This document shows positions 54,131 to 64,000 of a stretch of DNA of 64,000 nucleotides, piece after piece. The position numbers and the translations under genes are program-made. Each line of letters starts with the position of its first letter. Positions within the stretch are counted from its first letter, which is position 1. Location: NCBI RefSeq assembly GCF_004664715.2, contig NC_051071.1, positions 85,889,436 through 85,953,435 on the forward strand, given 5' to 3'. The notes under the pieces are model-generated. The model saw only the letters and a list, made by a program, of their open reading frames with translations, did not search any database and was not told the origin of the DNA. Source of the DNA: Peromyscus leucopus. Lineage: Eukaryota; Chordata; Mammalia; Rodentia; Cricetidae.

Positions 54131-55678
54131 CCATCTCAAGTGAAATAAGATATTAGCCAGTCCAGGAAGTGGGGTGCAGTAACAAGCCTAGGGGCATAGT
54201 AACAGCTTGCCACAAGTACCTTGTGCTGCACAGGTAGCCAGCTCAGCGATTCAAGCTTGGGCATGCTGCCCACATCTTTGCTTGGCTTGACATCAAGGGC
54301 CTCTGTGCCCAATCCAAGGCAACCCCCTTCAGGACACATGAGCCAAGCTAACTGTATGCAAAGCAAGGGGGCCAGGTCTTGGGATCGGTTTACACCAGCG
54401 TGTTGTCAGAGAAAGATGTTTGTGTGTGAGAGAGTCTAGGACTGGATAGAAAGATCAGAAGCAAGGTTAAGCAGAGTGGGGCTGGGAAGAATTCCACATG
54501 TCCTCGGAGGACAGGCAGAGGATAAAAGAAGGTACGGTGGGGAGGCAGAAACAGAGGGGCATTCTTCACAGACTGGCTGGCAAGACCCGCGGCAGCGCCA
54601 TTCTTCAAACAAATCCCCCACAGGTCATGCCAGTCTATTGATTCACACAAAACCTTCAAGACTTTGATCGGCTCCCAAAATGCAAACATTTTAAGCGATG
54701 GCTCAAAGAAGTTTGTTTAAAAAACAGTTGATGTAAGGGTTTAAAACAGTCCATTAGCAATCTCATGTAGAAATGTGTATACATGTGTCCACCCGTGCAC
54801 GCGTCTATGCACGAGAACATTTTATATAGTCTATTAACCATGCCTTGTACTTATGACACACAATCACTTCAAGCCCAGAGAAACATTCTTTACTTGCAAA
54901 CGTGAAGTCAAAAAAAAAAAAATTAAACTCTTTTTCTCACTGACCCTCACACCCCAAGTGAAAGAAGGAAAAGGATTCATACTACACACAAAAAGAGTGA
55001 CTTTTGCTTGGGTCTATTTAGATCATAAGTTCTTACATACGATAAAAATTTAGGATGTAAATGAACCACATAATTTTAGAAGCTTCAAACATATGAGGGA
55101 TCATTTCTAACTTTTCATTTCTGGTGATGTATCCCCCAATACTTGTCACCCTGACAAATGTTCTGCTAAGAAATCATAATGCTCGATTGCACATATTAAA
55201 GACCAGCATCTGTGACCCCAAGAGCTTGCTCAGCCTCCAGCTCTGACTCAGGGCACTAGCTTCAGGACGTCGCCAGGAGTTACAGCTGTGAAGCAGACAG
55301 CCAGATTTAATGCTGCGCCCCGAACTTTTAAAAAAAAAATTATGAAATAATATTTGTCTGCCTTGAGTCATTTAGACTGTGTCTCTGGGCTTGGTGAGTG
55401 TGGTGAGCTCCATTCTGTGTAACTATGCACTCCGTCCATCGTAAAGGCAGTATCACCCTGGCTCCAAGCGATTCCTGTAAAGAAAGCATGGACTCGTGAG
55501 GCCAAGGATCGGGCTTCTCCGGTCAAGTCATTGTGAATACAGGATGCAGGAGTGGCCAGCGCTGTCCACCTGTCTTCCGGCTCAGGCTCCAGCTGGAGAG
55601 CTGGTCAGGAATAAAGTACCCTTCTGGTTTGAAGGGATGAGCTAGCCTGCTAGGAGTACAGCCAGTCCAGGGGCAGCA
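54131..55678. other. Unique sequence
   Basis: 1.5 kb without a recognised repeat. Short A runs are at 54910-54921 and 55330-55339. Confidence 0.42.
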
Positions 55679-55693
55679 GAAACTCAGTTTCTT

Positions 55694-55896
55694 TTTTTTT
55701 TTTTTTTTTTTTTTTTTCCTTTTTTTTTTTTTTTTTTTTTTTTTTTTGGTTTTTCGAGACAGGGTTTCTCTGTGTAGCTTTGCGCCTTTCCTGGGACTCA
55801 CTTGGTAGCCCAGGCTGGCCTCGAACTCACAGAGATCCGCCTGCCTCTGCCTCCCGAGTGCTGGGATTAAAGGCGTGCGCCACCACCGCCCGGCTC
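55694..55896 (-). mobile_element. Young B1 SINE, antisense, with perfect 15-bp duplication
   Basis: Very well preserved: 'ggtttttcgagacagggtttctctgtgtagctttgcgcctttcctggga', 'tagcccaggctggcctcgaactcacagagatccgcctg', 'gctgggattaaaggcgtgcgccaccaccgcccggc', with almost all CpGs kept. The reversed A tail is a ~50-nt T tract with one CC. Identical GAAACTCAGTTTCTT copies lie at 55679-55693 and 55897-55911. On the minus strand the cut site reads TT/AAGAAA, canonical for L1 endonuclease. CpG retention, tail length and perfect duplication show a recent insertion. Confidence 0.97.
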
Positions 55897-55911
55897 GAAA
55901 CTCAGTTTCTT

Positions 55912-56334
55912 AATCCTCAAGAGAAGACTCTCAATGACAGTCCCACCTCAGTCACCGCCAGCCCTTCAGCCCCAGGTGACGTGAGCCCGGCACTGACGTT
56001 CTAAGATCAAGGAGGACTAGGACATTTTAACACACACCATCCCTGAGCTACAAACAAGATAGCCCTTCCCAACGCTTTACTGGAGAAAGTGCTCCTAGGG
56101 TCAGCCAAGCCCTCCCTGAAACCCACATGAAGAAGTACCCTCCAAGTCGGCCAGCAACAAGCATTCAACCGTGAGAGCCCCTTCGCTGGTTCGAATGTTC
56201 CTAACTTGGCTTGTCGACCAGAATCTTCATCCACTCCCTCCCTCCCTCCCTCCCAGCTGAGCAAATGTTCTCAAAGCCCCCCCCCCCTTTCCTGTCACTG
56301 GTCCTGCTGTTACCAACACATAAAACACCGATGT
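55912..56334. other. Unique sequence with (CTCC)n and poly(C)
   Basis: 56233-56254 is (CTCC)5 and 56275-56288 a 13-C run. Confidence 0.6.
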
Positions 56335-56720
56335 GGGGCAGAGCGGACGGCTCAGCGGGTTATCAAAAGCTTTGCCACCCAAGCCTGATGATTTGAGTTC
56401 AGTCCCCCCAGAGAAGCCAGGATGGTGGTGCATGTCTGTAAACTCGGCATTCATGGGGCAGGGCAGAGACAGGAGCATCCCTGCTCCCGCCCTGCCAGCC
56501 CACCCCTAACCCATGGCCCGGGACAGTCCTCTGGAAGCTCATCAGCCAGCTAGTGTGGAGTACACAGAACGGCAGCAAACAAGGGAGACTCCAGCCTCAA
56601 ACCAGACGGAAAGTGATGAGCAGCCTGGGGCTGCCCTTTGACCATAACACTGAACATACCCACCCTCGCACACAAACATACACACACAAATATTTAAGAG
56701 TAAGTAAATAAATAACATTT
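56335..56720 (+). mobile_element. B3-type SINE, long
   Basis: 'ggggcagagcggacggctcagcgggttatcaaaagc', 'gatttgagttcagtccccccagagaagccaggatggtggtgcatgtctgtaaactcggca', ending with degenerate 'cacacaaacatacacacacaa' and 'aagtaaataaataa'. Confidence 0.72.
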
Positions 56721-56939
56721 ATAAGCACCAGTGTATAATGCCTACCCTCACCCACCCACCCACCCACAAACCAAATTTCAGCATTTACAATGCCATTAGT
56801 TACTAAATTTAAATAAAGTATTGTATGCCTTCATTGAACTAGCAATTTATACAAATTGATTTATACAAATGTGGATTGGGAGAGCCAGTGAAAGAGCAAT
56901 GCTGCATGGTATTCAGACATATCAGTTCATATATTTGAA
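56721..56939. other. Unique AT-rich sequence
   Basis: Starts with a short (ACCC)n run (56742-56765). Confidence 0.5.
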
Positions 56940-57085
56940 ACCTCAACACCCACCACCCCCAGGGACACACTTTCTCCAGTAAGGCCACGCCTCCTAATCC
57001 TTCTCAAACAGTTCCACTAACTGGGACCAATCATTCAAATAACTGAGCCTGTGGGGGCCGTTCTCACTCAGACAATCACACACAC
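56940..57085 (-). mobile_element. MaLR (MT-type) fragment, antisense
   Basis: 'tttctccagtaaggccacgcctcctaatccttctcaaac', 'gttccactaactgggacc', 'gagcctgtgggggccgttctcactcagac' match the 5' part of the MT-type LTR reversed. Confidence 0.7.
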
Positions 57086-57149
57086 TGGCAAGCTGTCCTT
57101 CTCTTTATATGAAACCAAGATGGTGAACAGGAGGAGAGGGTAAAACACA
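57086..57149. other. Short linker
   Basis: Between the MaLR fragment and MIR, no features. Confidence 0.4.
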
Positions 57150-57265
57150 GAGCTGTTCAGTTGTATTGCCTGGGTTGAAATCCCCGCTTTGTCATCATCT
57201 GTGGAACCTCCATGTGCCTGGGCTTCATGAGTTCCTTATGAATCAAACTGAGTTGGCACACCATG
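57150..57265 (+). mobile_element. MIR SINE fragment
   Basis: 'ttgcctgggttgaaatccccgctttgtcatcatctgtggaacctccatgtgcctgggcttc' follows the MIR 5' half ('tgcctgggttcgaatcccggctctgccac'). Confidence 0.75.
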
Positions 57266-57543
57266 CAGCCGAGTTTTGCTGCTGTTTTGTCCGATGGATA
57301 TGTATTCCTGTCGCTAGTTTTCATCTCCAACAAGGGTAGACTTAATCCTCATATTTAAAAAAAAAAAATCTACCTGCGTCCTATCCTAACTGAAGCTTGA
57401 GGCAGCCAAGGTCTGGACATCATTGGCGCTATGGAGCTGAACCCTACCCTGATAATTCCCCATGTCACTTGGTGACCTTGGCAATGACTGCCCTGAGCAC
57501 AGATGATTCCTTAGGCCCAAATTCTTGCCATTTTGTATAAACT
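57266..57543. other. Unique sequence
   Basis: An A11-12 run at 57357-57368. Nothing else recognised. Confidence 0.45.
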
Positions 57544-57863
57544 TGTCTTAGTTGCTCGCTATTGCTGTGGTGAAACACCAAGACCAAGGCAACTTCTAGA
57601 AGAAGGGAGTTGTCTGGCTCACGGTTCCCAAGGGATGAGTCCACTGTGGCGTGAAGAGGTGACAGGTGACTGGAATAGCAGCTGAGACGCTCCAGAGTGC
57701 CCTGGGGACAGTGCAGGGCCTTTGGACCCTCGAACTTGTCCCCAGTAACATACTTTCTCCAGCAAGACCACATCTTCTAAACCCACCCAAACAATGCCAC
57801 CAACTGGGGACCAGACGTTCAGATGCTGGGGAATGTGGAGAACACCTCATTCACACCACCGCA
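57544..57863 (-). mobile_element. MaLR LTR, antisense
   Basis: Starts 'tgtcttagttgctcgctattgctgtggtgaaacaccaagaccaagg' (reversed 3' end) and finishes 'ccagcaagaccacatcttctaaacccacccaaacaatgccaccaactgggg...ctcattcacaccaccgca' (reversed 5' end). 320 bp, moderately diverged, no clear duplication. Confidence 0.8.
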
Positions 57864-58359
57864 AGGCTTAACAGCTGCAATTGTGACAGTGTTATCTGAG
57901 TCATGCAAAACGAAATAAACACACGTTTTTGTCATTTTAGAAGTTCTCTCGAAACATGCAGAATCAGTTTATCTATGATTACATTTTCTTAGCTGGAAAT
58001 CTTTTCAGTAGTAGAGAATTGATTTTAACTTAAAATTTCCCCGGAGCGGAAGCTGGTTGAATGTTACTACTCGTCATCCTGCTTCCCCCACCACAGCTGG
58101 GTAGTTGGGCGAGGATGAGAAGGGGAGTGCAGAGGCTGAGGAACACAGCATCTACGGCTGTGCCCCATCCCCCACGGGTTGTGCCCCATCCCTCACAGGC
58201 TGGCATGAAATCACTAAACTAGCACAAAGTGGGGCTAAGTCGGGAGTGCCTGGCAGAGGGTGAGAACTCCTTGGTTTTAGCTGTTACTGTAGGGGAGCAT
58301 CAAAGGCACTCAGCGTCAACTGTGCTAATCAAATGGACTTCAGCTAAGTCCAAGGAATC
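57864..58359. other. Unique sequence
   Basis: No recognised repeat. 58140-58200 holds a near-duplicate 'tgccccatcccccacgggt / tgccccatccctcacaggc'. Confidence 0.45.
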
Positions 58360-58490
58360 AACTTATGGCGTCTGTTTAATTCTCGCCACAACCACAAGAA
58401 TAAGAAATTTCCTCCTCCATTTTAGACAATAAATGAGAAAAGAAGTTCAGGGAATGTGGTGATAGGGGCAGACCACTGACATTCATGACA
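58360..58490 (-). mobile_element. MIR fragment, antisense (tentative)
   Basis: 'ttaattctcgccacaaccacaagaataag...cctccattttagacaataaatgagaaaagaagttcaggg' resembles the antisense MIR 3' half and core. Confidence 0.5.
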
Positions 58491-59500
58491 AAATCCATTT
58501 TAAAATGCAGTTTTCCAACAATGGCAATGCATATTCAGTGTTATTTTGTGTATAATAGAGAAGCAATCCATTTACTTTACCACTGAACATTGGTTCAGGG
58601 AGCCTGAGGAGAATCTGTTTGCCTATTTTTCTGTGAACTTGAAATACTACAAAAATATCCCATGAATCTACAAGGAATCAGAATTAAGCTCTATGCTGCC
58701 TTTAATGAAATCTCACACCACTGCAGAGGCCAATCAACATCACCCTCTTATAATAACACTTCCTCGGGTTATAGTAGTGGAGACATCGCACTTGCTTGAG
58801 CAGGAACAAGGGATTCGTAACCAAAACAGGAGTGGAGACATCAAGAAAGGGGACGCGGTCAGGTCCGGCAGGACTAGAACACTCCAGCGGGGCAGGACCT
58901 CAGGCAGGAGGGCAGAAACTGTCCTTGGCCTCTACAGCTTCTGCTTCTCTACCTTTTACCTCTCGCTGTGCACCGTCCTCTTCTCCAGGCCCGAGCTCAC
59001 CCACAGTTCCCGACTCAGAACGTCCAAGGAGCCCATGACAACTGAGACACACATCTCTGAGCCCCAATTCAAAATTCTCAAAAGTAACCACGCAAAATAG
59101 GGATGTCAGGACTCTAGGCATTCACGTGCTCACACAGGTACAGACCATAAGCACACATGCACACATACATGCCCCCCACTCCACAGACAGAGAATACCCT
59201 ACAGTTCCTGCCCAGATGGACTGCCACCATCTGGGCACATTTTGACCCATTCTTCCATCAAAATGCTCAGGAAAATCTAGGTGTTCTCAAGCGTGAATGG
59301 CCAGAGGGGAAAAAGGGGGAAAGAAAATTTGAAGTCAGACACACCAGAGCTGCAAGAAAATTGCCCAGGAGCAGCAGCTGAGCAAGGGCCAGAGAGGGGG
59401 CCGTTATGTGATGCTTAATCAGATGGTGAGGAGGGAAGAGCACCCCAGCCGGCATAGCAGCCAGAGCCTCCAGGAGCCCCGGGAATAGAGAGCAGTCTGC
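58491..59500. other. Unique sequence
   Basis: A 135-codon frame at 58693-59100 is overlapped by frames on both strands and shows no motif. I treat it as non-coding. Confidence 0.42.
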
Positions 59501-59860
59501 TAGAGAATTCTCTCACAATGGCCTGCAGAAATGGATGGTCCACACAGGAAGGATCAATTGTAAAAAGTGGAATTAGTCATTCTAAATCATGCAGCTGTGG
59601 TCGAAGGGGGCTCTTCTAAAAATCATTAAACAATCATGTATTCCTATTGATTTATTCAAAATACCTTGAGGGAAAGCAGATTAAACACAAGGTAAAAGGA
59701 AGCTAATGCAGATTAAATGGATGAAGGATGGGCAGAGAGTTCCCTGGGTAGTTTTTGTACTAATGAGAGGAAAATTATATGTACACTATTACCAGGATAA
59801 AGGGGTCTATTAGAGGTCTTTTGCTTGACATATTTATGTATTTCAAATACTAAGTAGCAT
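59501..59860. promoter_or_regulatory. Candidate conserved non-coding block
   Basis: Repeat-free, AT-rich, motif-dense: 'gaaggatcaattgtaaaaagtgg', 'aaatcattaaacaatcatg', 'attgatttattcaaaatacc', 'gcagattaaatggatg', 'ggataaaggggtctattag'. Homeodomain and forkhead-type cores are present. Inferred. Confidence 0.38.
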
Positions 59861-61104
59861 AGTGAATTAGGTTTACTCTGGACATTTGTTATTTTTATTG
59901 CATCTGCAAAGTGATAAACACAGTTCTCTGTTGAGGGCAGTGTGCAGCTCTGAGAAACCCAGGCTGAATAGGCAATCCTGAAGTCACTGCTGCTCCCTGG
60001 ACATCATTTATTATCAAGTCAGCAATTTGACTGCCAGGACTGAACCCTGAAAATCCAAGAGCGGCAAGCCAATCCCAAAGGTGGAAGTTGAGTAAAGTGT
60101 GGTGATTACATGAGGGCCCTGTTCCCTGGGTCACATTCAGAGATGTCCTTGAATCTATCCAAACATGTTATCCCACCAGGAAAACTTGTTGCATGTTTTC
60201 CTCACGTGTGTGGTAGATACAGCGGGTGTTATTCTCAATGGAAGAGAGTATCAGGAAAGGCACATGTGAGCAACTCAAGCTCATGGAGCTAGAGAAAATG
60301 GGAATCAAGACCCCGGATCATTCTTTCCACTACTTCAGGCTCTTTCTCTAATACTGTGTACAGGCTAAATTCACACTCATGGACCATTATTTTTAATAAT
60401 TTATTGTTATCACTGGATTCATTGGATGACTAAAACCAAACCTTCTGTCCCCTCCAAAACAGTACATCCCCACAGTCTTCACTCCCATTACCATCCATGT
60501 CAACCTGATGGGGAATTACATCATTCTCCCATCATCCCTCTTAACCAAAGAAATAAAATTCCAGCTAAGAACATTGATTGCACTTTCCTCTCTCAAAACC
60601 TCACTGCCATCTTAATCTTCCTAAAAGTATTGGTTTCGTACAAGTCCCATCTGTAAACTCAAGAGTTGATGTGGCGACCTGTATTTCTTTTCTGCCCCGT
60701 CTACGAAGGAGTCACGGAGGCTGCGTGGAGGAGACACTGCTGGTTGGCAGAGCTGTGGCAGCCTCACTTTTGAGTAGACTGCTCAAGGCAATGTCAAGAA
60801 CCCTGTCTGAAGCAGCAGCAGAGAGAGAAAGAAGGTTGACAAGGCAGCACCCACAGCTGAAGGAACATGACGGAGTGAACTCGAGGCTAACAAAGGCTCA
60901 CGCAGTGGTGACATCATCAGCAAAATGCAAGCAGAACCACTAAAACCACTCACCTCGCTACACTACGCAGTGATGGCCTTAACCTACAACTATAAAGCGA
61001 GGGCCGTGGGTCTTGACTTTCCCGATGCACGGGCTTTGCCATTTCTGGGTAAACTGGACACGGTCAGAGTTAGATGCAAATCTTAATGAGGATGAATATT
61101 GCTA
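59861..61104. other. Unique sequence with a possible MIR
   Basis: 60190-60330 weakly resembles antisense MIR ('catggagctagagaaaatgggaatcaagaccc'). A 121-codon frame (60578-60943) has no motif. Confidence 0.4.
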
Positions 61105-61110
61105 AATACC

Positions 61111-61577
61111 TGTAGATGAATTACTAAACAGTCTTATTAAATAAGAAACACAGAGCCAAATACTGAGGTAATAGCCAAAGAGATCAGAGAACTAGCGAAG
61201 AGCCATGACTACCTTATCTTACCACCTCATCGCTGTCGCTTCCACAGAGAGACTTTCTTCCTGCCTGACTTGTGTTTTTATTGCCTTTCTGTTCTGCCTT
61301 CTCATTGGCTCTAAGCCCAGCCACGTGACTTCCTCATCACTGCCTGTCTATACGGACCTCCAGGTCTCTATGGTTGGTACTGGGATTAAAGGCGTGTATC
61401 ACCATGCTGGCTGTGTCCTTGACCACACAGAGACCCTGCCTGCCATGTGATCGGATTAAGGTGTGTTACCACCGCCAGATTTCTGCTTAATGGCTATTTG
61501 GCTCTGATCTCCAGGCAAACCTTATTTATTAACATACAAATAAAACCACATTTCAGTACAATTAAAATATCACCACA
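61111..61577 (-). mobile_element. Solo LTR, ERVK-like, with 6-bp duplication and captured B1 pieces
   Basis: 467 bp with TG (61111) and CA (61577) ends and identical AATACC at 61105-61110 and 61578-61583. On the minus strand it starts TGTGGTGATATTTTAATTGT, the text of a high-copy cricetid LTR, and has AATAAA near both ends. Inside are two antisense B1 heads: 'tgggattaaaggcgtgtatcaccatgctggc' (61381-61411) and 'tcggattaaggtgtgttaccaccgccag' (61451-61478). No retroviral genes remain. Confidence 0.75.
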
Positions 61578-61583
61578 AATACC

Positions 61584-61665
61584 CATCTAATCTTCATTAA
61601 AAATGAGAAGCAGCAATGGCATGTATCCCTCAACCTAACATTTTTAAAAGGAATTAAAGTTCATT
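61584..61665. other. Short linker
   Basis: AT-rich linker between the LTR and an A tract. Confidence 0.4.
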
Positions 61666-61691
61666 AAAAAAAAAAAAAAAAAAAAAAAAAA
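61666..61691. repeat. (A)26 tract
   Basis: Pure A run. No retroposon body is recognised upstream apart from 'ttttaaaaggaattaaagttcatt'. Confidence 0.95.
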
Positions 61692-62964
61692 GGACAGGAG
61701 CACACTTGCATTGAGAACTACTCCGCTCATTTCCAGCTTTGCTCTCCACCCTGCTCAGGACACGCATGCGCACACAGTAGGCACGATTCCATGAACAACG
61801 GGCTTGGAGAAATCCAAATGGCAGAAGCAAAGGCCTAAGGAGAGTATGTTTAGTTAAAGCTGCTTAGAAACCACAGGGTTCCCGGAAAGAGCAAAGGCGC
61901 TGTCCGCAGGCACACCATGTCGGAAATGCAGATCACAGTGTGTCTTCGTCCATCTCGGTATCCTCTGCCCGGCATCATCAGCTCACACTCCGAGCTGCAC
62001 CCTGCTCAGAAGTTAGGAAATACTCCTCTATTTCCCGTTTGTCAGGGTGCTTTCATTTAAAATGGTCCCGCTTTAGGAGAGGCATCGAGGGGGAGAGCTT
62101 CCCCACCCAGCTGACAATGTCTTTTGTCCTATTTTGTGGGGTGGATCACGATGGCTGTGTAGGTCCAGGACAGGAAAGTCTTTTTGCTTACCGAAAATGA
62201 GTTCTATTCACAACTGTGCTTCTTCAGAGCCCGGCTGTTCACATTTTCTTGGAAGCTGTTAGAGTTATAAAATAAACACTTCCAAGATTGTTTTCTTAAA
62301 AGTCAGTCCAACATAAAATCAAATGAAAAGAACTTTTCTGAGTCTTCAGTTCAACCCGGTGCATTTAACCAGGAGTGCACCTTTTCCTTCGTCTCTTTGA
62401 ACTTCATCAGACTGATCTTTGTTTTTCCAAGTCTCAGCACTGCTCTTTCCACTAGAGACTTCTGTTTGATGACTGGCTCCATCCTAAACTCTGGGACAAT
62501 ATTTGGATGTCAGTTATTTATTTAAGATCTGAATTCAGGCAGATGCCGAGACAGGTGCTTAGGAACGTGAGCACTTGTTGATACTTATGAGACTTAAGCC
62601 TAGACTGACATTTAGCAGATCATTCAGTCAGCAGTTTCCAAGCAGATTGGGATGATCTGTATTGTTCCATTTTACAGTTTTGGCACCTGAGGCATGGGAG
62701 AGCCATATAATAATAATAATAAGTATTAATGGATGCAGAGTGATTTAGTTTGGACCTAAGTCACCTCCCCACCAAAGCTGTACTGTTTCTGCTCCATGAA
62801 GAACAGCAGTAAGTACTATGTGCCTTGGATGCACACAATGCCAGGTTCACTGCAAAATCATCAACAGCTTGGATCCCAAGCTAATCATACAGGCCTAAGT
62901 TTGAACCTCATTTCTTCCATTTACTATATATGAGAATGAACAAATTTCTTTACAGAAAGAAAAA
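61692..62964. other. Unique sequence
   Basis: No recognised genes. 62640-62700 weakly resembles antisense MIR ('ccattttacagttttggcacctgaggc'). An (AAT) run is at 62708-62723. Confidence 0.42.
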
Positions 62965-63089
62965 CGGAGCCAGTGAGTTGGCCAGGAGGTAAAGGCACCT
63001 GCTGCCAATCCTGACAGCCAGAGTTCAATCCCTGGATCCACATGGTGGGAGGAGAGAAGCAGCTCCTCTCATAAGTTGTCCTCTGACTT

Positions 63090-63090
<1 letters not shown>
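62965..63090 (+). mobile_element. B3 SINE
   Basis: 'cggagccagtgagttggccaggaggtaaaggcacctgctgcc', 'gacagccagagttcaatccctggatccacatggtgggaggagag', 'ttgtcctctgactt'. It ends in (CA)n. Confidence 0.88.

Positions 63091-63141
<51 letters not shown>
63091..63141. repeat. (CA)n microsatellite at a SINE 3' end
   Basis: (CA)25 continuous with the B3 tail, then 'cgacataaataaatgtaaaaac', the remainder of the SINE tail. Confidence 0.97.
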
Positions 63142-63143
<2 letters not shown>

Positions 63144-64000
63144 CATAAATAAATGTAAAAACAAGAGAAAGAAGAATGGGGAGCAGCCATCTCATTGAGG
63201 TAGTACAGGGACCAAGTCTAGCACCAGGTAAATATTTAAAAATACCATCTACTACAGCAAATCTACAATTGGGGTGTGCACAGAGTCTCTTTGTAGTGAC
63301 TTTTCTAAGCTCCTGATAATTCCAAGATAAACAGATAAAGAGGACATAAGAGAAGAAATGGACTTTTCATGTAGAAGCTTAACGTGTACCTCTAGTAAGT
63401 GGGCCTAGCTTATGTTCTGACCGGGAATATAAGGCTTTATTCCATTTAATGAGTCATGGAACATGTGTGGACTTAACATAAAACTATTTATTACAGTGTC
63501 CTCCATGGTCTATGCCTTCCAAAGTCTTGCCAAAGCTCTCCCAATGAGTCCAGGGAGTACTTTGATAGTCTCTCTTAGAGATCACATACATACTTCATTC
63601 AGTACATAAGATTCAAGGCTCTTCAAAACTTGAGTTCCCCTCTGTGGTTGAACTCTTTGTGGTTGGACTCATTGAGAATCATGCAGAACTGCAGCTGATA
63701 GAGTTCTAGAATGATGTCTTCATCATTTGATTTCTGTTTTCAAGTCTCCTAACCCCAGGTGGGCCCTTGAACTGAAGGAAAATGGCCAAGCTAACTGCTC
63801 TATGCCAGAATCTACATGGCTTCTTCCAAAACTCTTAAGACACATAGACTGGTCACAGATTCAGGAGATCATCTTGAGATGAGGTGACTCAAGCAATGAC
63901 TGAAGAATGACAAATTTCAAAGTCCACCCAAAGAAACTGAAGAGGCACAACCAGCTCAGTTGATCATGTCTATCAAACGCTAAGATGAGCCATCATATGA
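63142..64000. other. Unique sequence to window end
   Basis: No recognised repeats or genes. Confidence 0.45.

Overview
The window looks like non-coding nuclear DNA of a muroid rodent, most likely a cricetid (hamster, vole or deer-mouse group). It contains 7SL-derived B1 SINEs, tRNA-derived B2/B3/B4/ID-type SINEs, many long (CA)n tracts, rodent MaLR (ORR1/MT-type) LTRs, L1 3' ends and older mammalian MIR and L2 fragments. The youngest-looking B1, near 55.7 kb, carries the variant motif gcgcctttcctgg, which I associate with cricetid rather than mouse or rat B1. Family names come from remembered consensus patterns, because no search could be run.

I find no protein-coding gene, no exon I can defend, no rRNA or functional tRNA, and no CRISPR array. 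All open frames of 60 to 191 codons are either translated simple repeats or chance frames in repeats and unique DNA. None shows a domain, a codon pattern or a splice context.

Layout. 0-7 kb: long, degraded antisense L1 sequence, broken up by a MaLR, a solo LTR with a perfect 6-bp target duplication, a (CA)n array and SINEs. 7-18 kb: MaLR copies (one with nested SINEs), MIR, B4 and large GT/GA microsatellites. 18.7-20.1 kb: unique AT-rich DNA with homeodomain-type sites, a candidate regulatory block. 20-32 kb: scattered SINEs, MIRs, minisatellites and a MaLR. 32.3-38.5 kb: three candidate conserved non-coding blocks. 40.6-43.4 kb: a ten-copy 40-bp minisatellite and an eight-copy 21-bp repeat with higher-order structure. 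44-51 kb: B1, a hAT-like fossil, antisense L1 with a GATA array, and a cluster of B2/B3 SINEs. 52-60 kb: more candidate conserved blocks, a young B1 and MaLR fragments. 61.1-61.6 kb: a second LTR with a perfect 6-bp duplication and captured B1 fragments.

Overall this resembles an intergenic or intronic gene desert. The unique islands with little repeat insertion are the best candidates for function, as distal enhancers. The clearest structural novelties are the locally born tandem arrays and the two LTR insertions with intact duplications. No new protein system was found.
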